Assembly (NCBI RefSeq): GCF_910591885.1
Contig: NC_063275.1
Location: 23,424,501 to 23,488,500, forward strand
Length of the DNA stretch: 64,000 nucleotides
Origin: Bombus terrestris
Taxonomy: Eukaryota > Arthropoda > Insecta > Hymenoptera > Apidae
Direction: 5' to 3'
Every line of letters starts with the position of its first letter. Within the stretch, counting starts at the first letter, position 1. This document shows, piece after piece, positions 48,351 to 60,900 of this stretch. Below the pieces are notes generated by a model. It saw nothing but the letters and a program-made list of their open reading frames with translations. It was not told where the DNA came from and did no database searches. The position numbers and the translations under genes were made by a program.

Positions 48351-48511
48351 GGTGGCGTTGGGAATGTTAAAAAAGCTCTGTTACGCGAAGTTGAGATTGG
48401 TAATACTGTTCGTGACGTGAAACAAGTGTTTATTTTTTTGGTTGCATACTGCTGTCACAGAGCAATGTGCTAGATATTTGGTGTATCTCCCTTTATAGAT
48501 AAAATTTTAAA
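48351..48511 (+). promoter_or_regulatory. promoter and 5' UTR of the HDHD3-like gene
   Basis: A CpG-containing patch (CTTCCGGTGGCGTTGGG, an ETS-like CTTCCGG site, then TTACGCGAAG) lies 90-165 bases upstream of the start codon. A possible acceptor (CCCTTTATAG) lies just before the ATG. Confidence 0.4.
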
Positions 48512-49742
48512 ATGATAAAGATCATCCGACCGCGATTAATAACCTTCGATGTCACTGGTACGTTGCTGATGACGAAATTGGAGGATTACGTCAAAATTGG
48601 TTCTCAGCACGGCTTGCCACTTGATCGACGCAAATTGGCGCGAAGCTTCAAAAACAGCTTTCATAGGCTTAGTCTAGAACATCCTGTTTATGGGAAACAC
48701 ACAGGCATCGGATGGGAAAATTGGTGGAGGCAACTAGTTCATAGTGTTTTTAAGGACCAACACAATTGCATTTCGGATGCTACTTTAGATAAGGTGATAA
48801 AAACCATCACGATGTCGGAAATTTATATTTTATTATGAAACGAATAAAACAAATATTTTATTTGATTTTTTCACGTTTAATTTTTAACAAACGATCATTT
48901 ATATACAGTTCTGCGAAAGTATTAATCATATCTAGATATAGCTTAAAGGTGTTATTTATTATAAAGGAAATTAATACTTTTAAGGATGAATTAAACTTAA
49001 AAATCGTTTAAAAAAATTGAACCTTTTAAATGAATACAAACCATTTATATTTTATTATTATTTGCTCCTTATTTTATTACTAATTTTATATCTAAGGAAT
49101 ATATTTTTATTCTTATTAACTTCAGTTTTGGCTTTCCGTGATTAATAAAAAAATATATATTATAAGATGAAGGAAGTACTATTAACAAGAAAAAGAAAAA
49201 TGATTACCGAAAGAATTTAACCCAAACTCATACCTACTATCGATGACCCTTTTTATCGTTATGACCCATAGGTTGCTAACAGTTTGATAAGATGCTATGG
49301 CACGAGTATGTGCTGGCACAAGTATCCAGGCACTATCGAGTTACTGGACTATCTTAGAAAAAAAGAACTAATTTTGGGAGTAATATCGAATTTCGATGAG
49401 AGATTGGAAGCGATACTAGAGGATACAAGGATACGTTCTTATTTTTCTTTTGTCTTAACATCCTACGATTTCGGCGTGGAGAAACCAGATACTTTGATAT
49501 TTGACGAGGCGCTCAGGTTAACAAAGAAACGACATAGTATCAACATAAGTCCTCAACAAGCGATACATATTGGCGATTCTGTCAATAATGACTACATTGG
49601 TGCTAAAGACGCAAAATGGAATGCAATTCTTATTCAACATGATAATGATGGGAACCAAAAAGAAATCCCTGCGGAGGACGTATTTAGAAATCTTCGAGAT
49701 TTGAGGGTACACCTTTCTACACTTTTAGATGGGGGCATGTAG
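48512..49742 (+). CDS. Hdhd3: HAD-like hydrolase domain protein, HDHD3 family
   Basis: Member of the haloacid dehalogenase superfamily, HDHD3/Reg-2 group; the physiological substrate is not known. Two exons, 48512-48793 and 49272-49742, join in phase 0 to give 250 residues (human HDHD3 about 251). Motif I is FDVTGTLL near residue 13. It keeps the nucleophilic Asp, but the usual second Asp (DxD) is Thr. Motif II is in GVISNFD, motif III Lys in GVEKPD, and motif IV is GDSVNNDYIGA. The cap region is in exon 1 (HGLPLDRRKLARSF; GIGWENWWRQLV). Loss of the second Asp is shared by HDHD3-type proteins as I know them and argues for weak or altered phosphatase activity. A likely poly(A) signal is at 50198-50203. 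Confidence 0.9.
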
Positions 49743-51100
49743 TGTATTTGAAACTGATATTTTAATCGTCAAAAAATTCAGACGTTATTTCATCAAAAGA
49801 AGACACATTTGTCTATGACAAACAAATCATAGCGTTGATAAATATTATTAATATGTCTATTTCATGTTGAAAAAATTGACTGTTAGGAGTAGAATTTTTT
49901 ATATCGTATTTTACGAATATGAGAGCGTTTATTGTTAAATTATAAGATAAAATCGAGGAATATCTCATACGCTTATATACATAATGTAATTTTTTACGAA
50001 TATAACGTATGTTTAAGTTATACTCAATGAAAATGTAAGATCATAATAACAGTTACGGAAATATAATTCAGATGATAACTAATGCCATACATACATATAA
50101 TTTTGTTTTATGTATATATAAATGTTAATAATAACTTACGTACCTCTTCATACTAGCTGAACTCAGCAACATCTAATAATATGCTAGTATCACTACTAAT
50201 AAATGTAGCAAGACTATCTTAAAGAAAAAACATATCTTATCATACATTTATATTTTTATACAAATATAATTTTCTATTGCTTCTACAATTCTTTATTATT
50301 TTCATTCAACATATTGAACTTACATGCTTGTATTCATTTATAAATTAACTGAACTTTTTATCAATTGTGAATCAAATCACATTAATGACAGTGAAACGAT
50401 CACTGATTAAAAACTATATAAACGCATGGGTGGACTTGCGTTATCACTTCCCATTTCCTGGTAAAAAGATAATAGTCTAAATTGTCAGTATTTTCTAAGT
50501 GATAAACATCGAATTATAAATATTGTACAATTTTTTTATACATAAAACAATTTGTCAATATACATCGTATTTGTTATCAATTTAGTATTCGTCTCTTTTC
50601 ATTGTTATCCTTAATCATTCATTCTCAGTAACACAATATTATTTACAAATTTTTATAATAATGTTCTTAATAAAACTCTACTTTTTCACATATCCTATTT
50701 AAAGAAATTGAAAACAACAAATTGAAGTATATTATAATACAATATTGATAATAGTAGAAAGAAGTCATCATTTCCTGAGTAATCTCTTTTTCACTTCCGT
50801 TCTAGCAAGATATACTGGTCACGAGCTCTAACAAATAATCTCTAATTTTCACTTCAACTAACAAAATTAAAAATCTCTTATAAATCATATTCTTAACCAA
50901 ACATTCTAAATTAATATAAATCTACATATATATAATATATATAAATTTATATACATATAAAGAGAATATATTTTTTTCAAATTCTTAAACGAACTTTTCT
51001 TATTCAAAAATTAAAATCTAGAAAGATGTTATTGTATATTATTTGTTATTGTATATTTGCATATAATATTGGCAATAATAAAATGCAAAATGTAACCCTA
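49743..51100 (+). other. HDHD3 3' UTR and spacer
   Basis: AT-rich non-coding DNA. AATAAA occurs at 50198-50203. A short TATATA-rich patch lies at 50925-50960. Nothing else is recognised. Confidence 0.45.
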
Positions 51101-51299
51101 ACGATTTGGTCGTTACATTTCTCTTGGCCTACACTTTCTACCAGGAGTGGCGGCACGTTACCACCACAAACATTGGCATCGGCACATTCGACTTCCCACA
51201 GTCTCACTCACAGACTCCCTCCCGTTCAGTTTCTCACTAAGCTGTTGCATGGAGAGAGGCTTTCTTCATGGTTTTCCAATTCTCCGTCGGTCGAAGAGG
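51101..51299 (+). promoter_or_regulatory. probable first (non-coding) exon and promoter of laminin gamma
   Basis: The GC-richer patch (GGAGTGGCGGCACG to CCGTCGGTCGAAGAG) has a pyrimidine-rich CACTCACAGACTCCCTCCCG core. It ends at a donor-like GAAGAG|GTTAGA (51299). It lies about 1 kb upstream of the laminin start codon, with AT-rich DNA between. The matching acceptor before 52355 is not certain. Confidence 0.4.
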
Positions 51300-52354
51300 T
51301 TAGAATACGAATTAATTTCTCTGTTTTCAAAATTCGCGATGCTTGTGTGCATTCTGTTGACCAAAGTACTAGTGAACACTTCGCGGCAAATTTGTGATTT
51401 ATGCTATTGTGAATGTCGAAATTTTACTGCTACTTTAGTAAAAGATTATTAAAGACATAATTTTTTTTTTGTTAAAGTTTTACTTTTATACTTAATAAAG
51501 TTGTGCAAATATATGAATCGACAATTTAACTTTTTAAATTATAGCTTTATAAATGTTTATTCAAATTGCGATTCATGATTCATGATCTGAAACTTGTATT
51601 CGTAGAGAATATATGCATATTTATCTCCTAGATTTTTAAAACGAAGTATCGTTAAATATAATAATTTAATTTTTAAGATTTTTGAAAAAAGTGAAAAATG
51701 GTGTTTGACTTTGTTTAAACAGACGCCACCTGTGTGATATTATAGAAGTATTTTAATTTGAATTAAAAATTATTTGGACGATTTTATTACTTATATTATA
51801 GTCTATGAAATTTTCGTACACAATTTTAATAACATCTTTATTATACGTGGTAATTTTATGTTGAGCGATTTCTATTTACCATTCTTTTTAAGTTTTTATT
51901 TAGTGATTAATTTTTAATAGAAAAATGTATAAATATAGAATAGAATATAGAATATAGAATATCTTACTTAAATTGTAAAACTTTCATTATTAAAATTTCA
52001 TAATTTAAAAATATAAATTATAAATATGATAATAGTCTTTAACTTTTATAAAAGTTACATATAACATTTTTATATCAAGTTCAATATACTGAGAATGAAT
52101 AACGAGTCTGAGAACTAATATAAAGATTAATGAACATTAGGTAGATAAGAGGCGATTCGCGGAATGCGGTCTCAGCAGTAAAAAATAAAAAAATTATTGT
52201 TGGGGGTGTCCTTGTCGATGGGCCCGATCGAAAATCAGTGCTCGCTCTAATCTTCAAAAAAATTACAAAAAGTGGGAATTTGACGGATTTACCTCTGCCG
52301 AATAAAAGTGGATCGAAATTACGACAAAGAAGAGTCATCGAAAAAGATTCAAAC

Positions 52355-54905
52355 ATGACTAGAGGAAGACATAAGAAGATGTTAATGTTAATTCCAATCC
52401 TCTTGGTGGCAGTGTTTGCAGAACCTGACCCCTCAGACGAATTATACCGTGGATTTCCAAAATATCGAGATGAAGATAAATGCTACGATGACAATGGAAA
52501 GCCACAGGTTCGTGCTCCTTTTGTTAATATATTATTTGTTATATTTATGAAATAAAAATGACAGTGAATATAAATTTTTTATTAAACATAATTTTGAAAA
52601 ATTTTGATGTAAAACGAAAATAATTTGTAATACACGTTAAATGACGTTATATTCGATTCTTATATACTTAAATAGTTCGATATTAATTTATAGTGCATTT
52701 TTATATGTTCCATATAATATAGTGATCTGAATATTCCGAGATTTCTTTCGTAAGCATTTATCACTTTTCATAGTTATACTACTCCAGAAATATAAATACG
52801 AGCAGTCTGCTGTTTATTCTTAGTCATCAGAATTTCGGTTTCTTTTTTTACTACATTAGGTTATCACAGTAAAGGTTCCAAGTTACATCAACTTTCGGTG
52901 ATAGCTGGAGAGATAAAACTAAATAGACCCTCTAAGTATTAAGGAACGAAAAAGTTCTAAAATACTACTTCTGTATATTATCATCCTATTTTCTACGTCA
53001 TCCTATTGTATTTGTTGTTAGGGATGTTAAAATTCAATATTTACGTAGTAAGATTCTTTCGATAATATATCCTTGCAAGAATTCTGTAGGAAATATAATT
53101 TTGTAGGAACGACTTGGGACGGAAATGTGAATGTTAGCATCCTAGGTGGCAACATTTGTGCGAGCTACTATATAGTATATTAGCATTTAGAATTAGAACA
53201 TTAAGAAATTCAAAAATTCTTTTTCAAGAGAAGAATTTGAAATTTCTTTTCCAGGAAAAAAATGTCCAAATTTTATTTTTGGGAACATGAGAATAAGAAA
53301 GTAATAATAAGGAACCAATGTAGTAAAAAAGATATAAATGATAAAACAAAGGAATTTTTTTAATGTTTCAATAAAAATTTGCGGTTCTTTTAAACTGATT
53401 TTGAAATGATTTTAAATGATCTGTGTTATAGAGGTGTATACCACCTTTTGAGAATGCGGCATTTAACGTACTTATGGAAGCAACGAACACGTGTGGTCAA
53501 GATCGGCCAACAGAATTCTGTAAACAGACTGGGGTCCAAAAGAAATCTTGTGAGATATGTCAGTACGGAGATCATCAGGCTTTATACCTTACCGATCACG
53601 ACAATAACGACAATGCAACTTGGTGGCAGTCAGAAACAATGTTCGAGGGTATCGAATATCCAAACCAAGTTAATCTCACACTACATTTAGGTATGACATA
53701 CTAGATGCTACATTGATTATAGTTATATATAGTTATTTATCTAAATTCTGCGAAACTACCAGTTCATATATATAATAAGAATATACTGGCTTTCTCCGCT
53801 ATTTATTATTTTCCGTTCATATAATGGAAATTTACGCTCAGATAAGCGAATTCAACGGACAGGATTTCGTGTGAACGGGCATTAACCAAAAATTTTTCCC
53901 GATAAATAGAGTTCAAAATAAATGAGTTTCATTATTTATGATATCGCAATAAAACGTTCAGTGTATTAAAATTTGCCCGCGATGTATCAAGTATTGTGGT
54001 TTAATTCAAATGTGGCTGTGGTTTGGATCGCTTTAATTGAGATCATTCGTTGTGGAATTATAGTAGATAATGTCGATGAATCTTACACTATAGATAGAGG
54101 AAGGCAGTTCATTCATCGGTATTCGCGATGAACTTTTAACACGTCCTCAATGATTGTTGCTCTCTATTTTTCCCTTTTTAATCTCTTTTTATTTCACATC
54201 CTTATCTATGAGGATGCGTGTGCGATGAGATAATTCTCGGAACCACGAACTGATGGAGAAATATACATGTAAGCGAGCCTTCATTCTTGTATTAATATTT
54301 TATTTTGTAGGCTTTCCTCTTTAACAATCATTACTTACCGTTATAATATTTTATAAATTTTCTCTAAAAATAGTTGTGAAAGTTGCTATCAAAATTTCAC
54401 GCGAAATTCAAGTTATTTTCTTGTGTAAACAGGGAACGCATTATTTAAATATTTATTATTAAAGTTAGAGATAACATATACAAACTTTTGTAAAAGTAAA
54501 ATGCTAACGTTACGTTTGTAGCATCTGCTAATTGTACATGCCGCTAGAAGATACCTTTCCGTACTTCACAACGCTACGACATTTTCCTCTATTGCAAATT
54601 GATAGTATTATATATTTTGAAACGATCCTTATCATGAAATAGTTTTACCATACGCGTGTAAACTAGTTTTAACAGCATGTCTCTAGAATCCGGATAATAG
54701 TGGAAGTTCCTTAAACACGTGAAGAACATAGAATCTCTGTCTGTGTACCACGTGTTCATTTAGGAAAGAATCAGCCACTTGCACCCCGCTGGCTTTACAG
54801 TGAAGAATTACAATGGCGTAGAATCCCTTTATTTCGTAATAATTTCGATATTGTTCAAACAATCATTCAAATAGTTGAAAACATGTTTTTCCAAAAATAT
54901 TTAAT

Positions 54906-54953
<48 letters not shown>

Positions 54954-57900
54954 AATTATGATATTACGTACTACTAATAATGATAATAATAAATATTTAT
55001 GTGTCTATTTTTTACATTTTTTCTTGTTTTCTCATACGTAGTGTTTTTAAATAATTATAGGCAAAACGTTCGATATAACTTACGTTAGAGCACTTTTCGA
55101 ATCGCCGCGTCCAGAAAGTTGGGGTATTTATAAGAGGAAGAACGAAAAGTCGCCATGGGAACCTTTTCAATTCTATTCCGCGACCTGCAGAGATACATAC
55201 GACTTACCAGATTTAAAGGAAACTGTACGGGGAGACGATACCAGAGTATTGTGTACTTCCGACTATTCCGATATATCGCCTTTGACCAAGGGTACTGTTG
55301 CATTTTCCACTCTAGAAGGTCGACCTTCGGCATATAATTTCGAAACTAATCCGGCATTGCAGGTACAGTTTTCGTTTTATCATTTCATAATTCTTCGCTA
55401 AAATCGTGTTTCTTTATTAACAGCGACTCTGCTTAATAAGGATCATATAGAGATTTCACTTTTGATTTATACAAATCTATATAATAAAATGATTTATAAA
55501 TAATATATCTTAGAATGAGTAAATGACGAACACTATCCTCATTTTAAGGAATGGGTACAAGCAACGGATTTGAGAATCACTCTGGATAGATTAAACACTT
55601 TTGGAGACGAAGTTTTTGGCGATGATCATGTATTAAAGTCCTACTACTATGCGATCGCTGACGTCGCCGTTGGAGCACGTTGCGCTTGCAACGGCCACGC
55701 TGGAGAATGCGTAAACAGTACCAGCGTGGATGGAAGAACTCGCAGAGTATGTAGGTAAGATAATGTATGGAGATACATGTTCTTGCAATATACTATTACT
55801 GGTTAAAGATGATTAAATATCAATAATATCTGGGATATAAAATATCACGGAAAACGTCTCCGTACTTTTGTAAATTTTCGTTCAGTAATTAGGAAATACG
55901 TACATATATGGAAAATAAAAAAGTTTTCGTGTCATTTCATATATCTAAGATTTTAAGAAAATATCCAAATGCGGCTACGTCAGTCTTTTCATTAATTTCT
56001 TCCACCTATTATATGCATATTATGATTTTCAACTACAAATTTGAAAGAGACAAAATTTAATTATTCACAGATGCGAGCATAATACTGCTGGCCCAGATTG
56101 CAACGAGTGTTTGCCCTTTTATAATGATGCACCGTGGGGACGTGCCACTACTAAAGATGCGCACGAATGTAAACGTACGTATTGGAATAGCTTTATATAA
56201 CGTAATTTTGCGAAATATCGTTAAGAAATGAATTAGCAGAAAGTAAGAAGATACATGTATGTAACTATTCACACATACACACGCACGCACGCATATCATG
56301 GGTATAAATGAAATGAGAATATCTTCAATAAAGGGTCAGTATCCTGGTCAGTGTGTAGGTGGGCCTTGACAAACCTGCTCTTCAAACGGCGGGTTTTCAG
56401 GTACTATACTCGGTAACTGGAACATACTCGTGTGATAATATGATTGTTATAAATGATAATCATATTATTATTTAGTTTCTATTTAAACCTATTATTATGC
56501 CCCATTTTTTTCATCCCTTATTAAAGTCTAGTAAAAGTACGTGATAAAAGAATTCATATATTGTCAATGTCAATGCCATCTCATTAATAAAAGAATCATT
56601 TGCTTATTATGAAAGAAGATAATAAGAAAAAAAAAGATTATTATTAAGTGCATCAGTTGTTTATTGAAAAAAGTCAACAAAAGAAAATTAACAAATAGAA
56701 CTTCTATTGTCGTTACAGTTTTTTAATTTTTCTATGATACAGATATATCTCGTATTAGCTCTAATATTGATATCACTGATAATTATTTATTTGTTTGTAA
56801 CGCAGATCGGCATAGAATAGCGTGCTATAAATCTAATATATCGACATATATTGTTATACCGAATATGAAGGTATTTTATACAAGGGAGAACAATTTCTTC
56901 GGTATTGCGAGTATCACCTTTTCAAGCAGTCGAAGAGAGTTCGCGTTCACGATCACGTTGGCATTACCTAACCAGCTTTACCTTTTACGTTCATTGCTTG
57001 TTCTGAAGTGGGGACTGTTGGCAATACAGGAGCACACAATGCAGCTTTTCTGTAGATCGCGAGCTCAGTGCTCAAGATACTACGATACAAGCAGATATTT
57101 ATTACATCGCGTTGATTAGATCGTGTATCGACGCGAATATTTCAAACAAGAAATCAAGTTGGTCTTGATTTTATTTAGTGCAATTAAACGTATTACTTAT
57201 TATTAACAAGACGTCATTATTGCATCGTTAAATGTCATTAGTAATTATAGTAAACGATTTCTTATAGAAGGATCAATGTAAACAACAGTGTTTATTGTTA
57301 AAAAAATGTATATTTGTCAGTGTTTAAACATGTATATATTATAACTTATTGCAATTATGTTGTACCAAGTTAAACAACTTTTTATATATCTTATATTTTT
57401 GTGGATCATTTACTAAAAATATATAAGAACATTTATTCAATTTTTCATTCTCAAAATGAATTTCGAATTTTGATGAAGAGTGGTAATAATTATGAAAAAT
57501 TATTCGTTTTTTCTTTGTTTATAAATTGTGTAATGAACTGGTCGTCTAAAATGAGATTAATCGGATGTTTATTACTTGTGAATGTGATGATTAGTACTTC
57601 ATCACGGTGGGACGGAATTCTTCCGTGGTATTCGGGATCCAGTAAATATCTAGATAATGTTATTATTCATATTAAAAGAAATAATACACTATCAAAATTA
57701 TTTTTTATAATATTATATATCATTATATTAATCTATCATTATTTATTATTATACATATACAAGCGATTCATTATTGTTTAAATTTTATCTTGATTTATAT
57801 CATGATCTTATTTTTCAGCTTGTAACTGCAATGGTTATTCAGAGAGATGCTTCTTCGATAAGGAATTATACAAGGCCTCTGGTCACGGTGGTCACTGCCT

Positions 57901-60900
57901 GGATTGTCGAGCTAATCGTGATGGCGCGAATTGCGAACATTGTAGGGAGAATTTCTATCAGCGTCCGGAAGACAGTTATTGCGTCGCTTGTAACTGCAAC
58001 GAAATTGGTAAATTGTTGCATTCTTCGCCATCCCGATTTTGACAGTTTTTTGTTATTTATTAATTGATTTGAAATATATTCTTAAAAAAGTTATAAAAGA
58101 TCGATTAAAATATTTAAAATAATTTAAACTTTTTATATTTACTAAAAATAAAAAATGAATAAATATTCGATGCCATTTTACAGGTTCGAGAAGTTTACAA
58201 TGTAACAGCGAAGGAAAATGTCAGTGCAAACCTGGTGTAACAGGTGACAAATGCGATCGTTGCGCAGCAAATTATTATAACTTTGGATCATACGGTTGCA
58301 CCTCTTGCGAATGTAACGCAGCCGGTTCCCTTGCGAATGCACCAACTTGTGATCCTACTAATGGTGTTTGTATCTGTAAAGAAAATGTTGAAGGAAAACG
58401 ATGTCGAGTGTTAGTAAATTTATATCGTTAATATTTTTAACAGCATAACGTGCATAATAAAGATGAAAAACTAAGTAATAATACCGTTTCTATCATAAAT
58501 AGATGTAAACCGGGATTTTTCAATCTTGCAATGGATAATGAATTCGGTTGTACACCATGCTTCTGTTACGGACATTCCTCAGTGTGCAGACCAGCGACAG
58601 GGTATTCTAAAGTTGTAATTGAGAGTATGTTTGTGAGAGGAACTGAACGATGGAAAGCTACCGTGGCTGGTAACCCGATACCACTCCATTATGATCCTCT
58701 TACTCAAACGATATATGCCACGGCATTGGACCGAGACAATGCATATTTTATTGCTCCTGGTAAAAACAAATACATAATAAACCCTTCGCATTTTTTGATA
58801 AGAACTATAAAGAATAAAATTTTTAGAAAATATAAGCACAATAAACCTTTATATTTCATTTATACAAATAAATATCATATTGTTTATTGATGAAAAATGC
58901 AGATAGATTCCTCGGGGATCAACGTGCATCTTATAACCAAGACTTATTATTTACACTAAGAATTGGGGAAGCTGGTCCAGCACCCACTGTCCGTGATATA
59001 ATCCTCGAGGGAGGAAATGGAGAACAAATTACACAACCAATTTTTGGACAAAAGAATTATTTACCTTCAGTGACAGTAAGTAAGACAGTGAAGTAATCAT
59101 ATCAATGGCTTATTAATTATTAAAAAATTATTTCAGCCACATGAATATCGTTTCAAATTGCATGAACATCCTAGTTATGGTTGGGAACCTCGCCTTTCCT
59201 CTCGAGCTTTCATGTCTATTTTATCGAACTTAACAGCTATTAAAATTCGTGGCACCTATACGCATCAAGGTATCTTAATTAGGATTCGTAGATAAAATTG
59301 TGTTTATGAAATTACTGATGCATTTCATTTTCTTTCTACAGGTCGAGGATTCTTAGATGACGTTAAGTTGGAGACGGCCCTCCGTGGAGCTGCAGGTGAA
59401 ACCGCTGATTGGGTGGAGCATTGTCAATGTCCCCATGGTTACGTAGGCCAATTTTGTGAATCCTGTGCACCTGGATTCCATCATGATCCGCCTAATGGTG
59501 GTCCTTTTGCACTTTGTGTCCCTTGCAATTGCAATAATCATGCAGATATTTGTGAAGCTGAAACTGGTACTTTTTTAGAGTGAATTTATAACGAAGATTA
59601 ATGTAGAAATTTATTCTAGAATCTGAGAATTGATATCTTTCGATTTATTTTAGGACAGTGTATCTGTGAACATAATACGGCTGGTAGCAATTGTGAATTA
59701 TGTAAACGTGGATATTACGGTCACCCATTAAAGGGTACACCTGACGATTGTAAACCATGTCCGTGTCCTGACAATGGGCCTTGTATATTACTTGGCAATA
59801 ATCCTGATCCAATTTGTTCTGAATGTCCACTGGGTAGAACAGGTAAGAATAATCTCTTTAAAGGAAATAGTGTTTCGTCCTGGTTTGGATTCGTTAATAA
59901 GATAAACTAATAGGTCCTTGCCTTAGACACAAGGATAGAGGAAGTCGTATTGAAAAACATATTTATCGGAAACTAATCAGAACAACCGATTGCGAGAAAG
60001 CATTAGCGTCAGTCGACCTTTAATGGCAAACGTATGGAGTAGTCCTACAATGTCTTTAAATAGTTTTATTATTTATATCATTTTTTGTTTTAGGACCTAG
60101 ATGTGAAACATGTTCGGATGGATACTTCGGAAATCCTGAAAAGGGTATAGCTTGCAGGCCTTGCGATTGTAACAACAATATCGACTTGAACGCTGTAAGA
60201 AATTGCAATCACGAAACTGGTGAATGTTTGAAATGTGTAAATAATACAGCTGGTTTCCATTGTGAAGAATGTCTTTCAGGTAAGTAAAATGTAACTGTTA
60301 TATATTTCATGTACTTTTTTGAAATTATAAATAACGATGTTTATAACATTTAACAGGATATTACGGAGACGCATTGTCTGATCGTAAAGAAGATGGATGT
60401 AAGCTATGCCAATGTTTCCCACCAGGCACAGTCGAACTCAGTGATGGTAGAGTAGCACCTTGTGAACAATTAACAGGTCATTGTACTTGCAAGCCTCATG
60501 TAACCGGCCGAAATTGTGATAAATGTGAAGAAGGATATTATCATATTCTAAGTGGAGAGGTATATCAATCGGCTAATCGTTTCATAATGTATGATAATTA
60601 CTGTTTGCCTAAGTTAAATAATCACATATTTTTTAGGGATGTACGCCTTGCAATTGCGATGCTGAAGGATCTTACAATCGTACTTGCAATGCCGTTACTG
60701 GTCAATGTGAATGTAGACCTGGTATTACTGGACAACATTGTGATGCATGTGTTTCCTATCAATATGGATTCAGTAGAGAAGGTTGCAAGCCTTGTGATTG
60801 TGATAATATCGGTTCTCAAGACCTGCAATGTGACGCTAGTGGACAATGTCCAGTAAGTTTATAAAATGTTATGCTATACAATGGAAAGTTTAATTTGTAT

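Noticed and set aside
52238..52354. In-frame upstream ATG (52238) extending the laminin gamma N-terminus by 39 residues
   Set aside because: It would bury the signal peptide 47 residues inside the protein. The starts at 52355 or 52379 place the hydrophobic core correctly.
56865..57119. 84-codon frame in a laminin intron
   Set aside because: No signal peptide, no phase-compatible link to laminin exons and no family resemblance.
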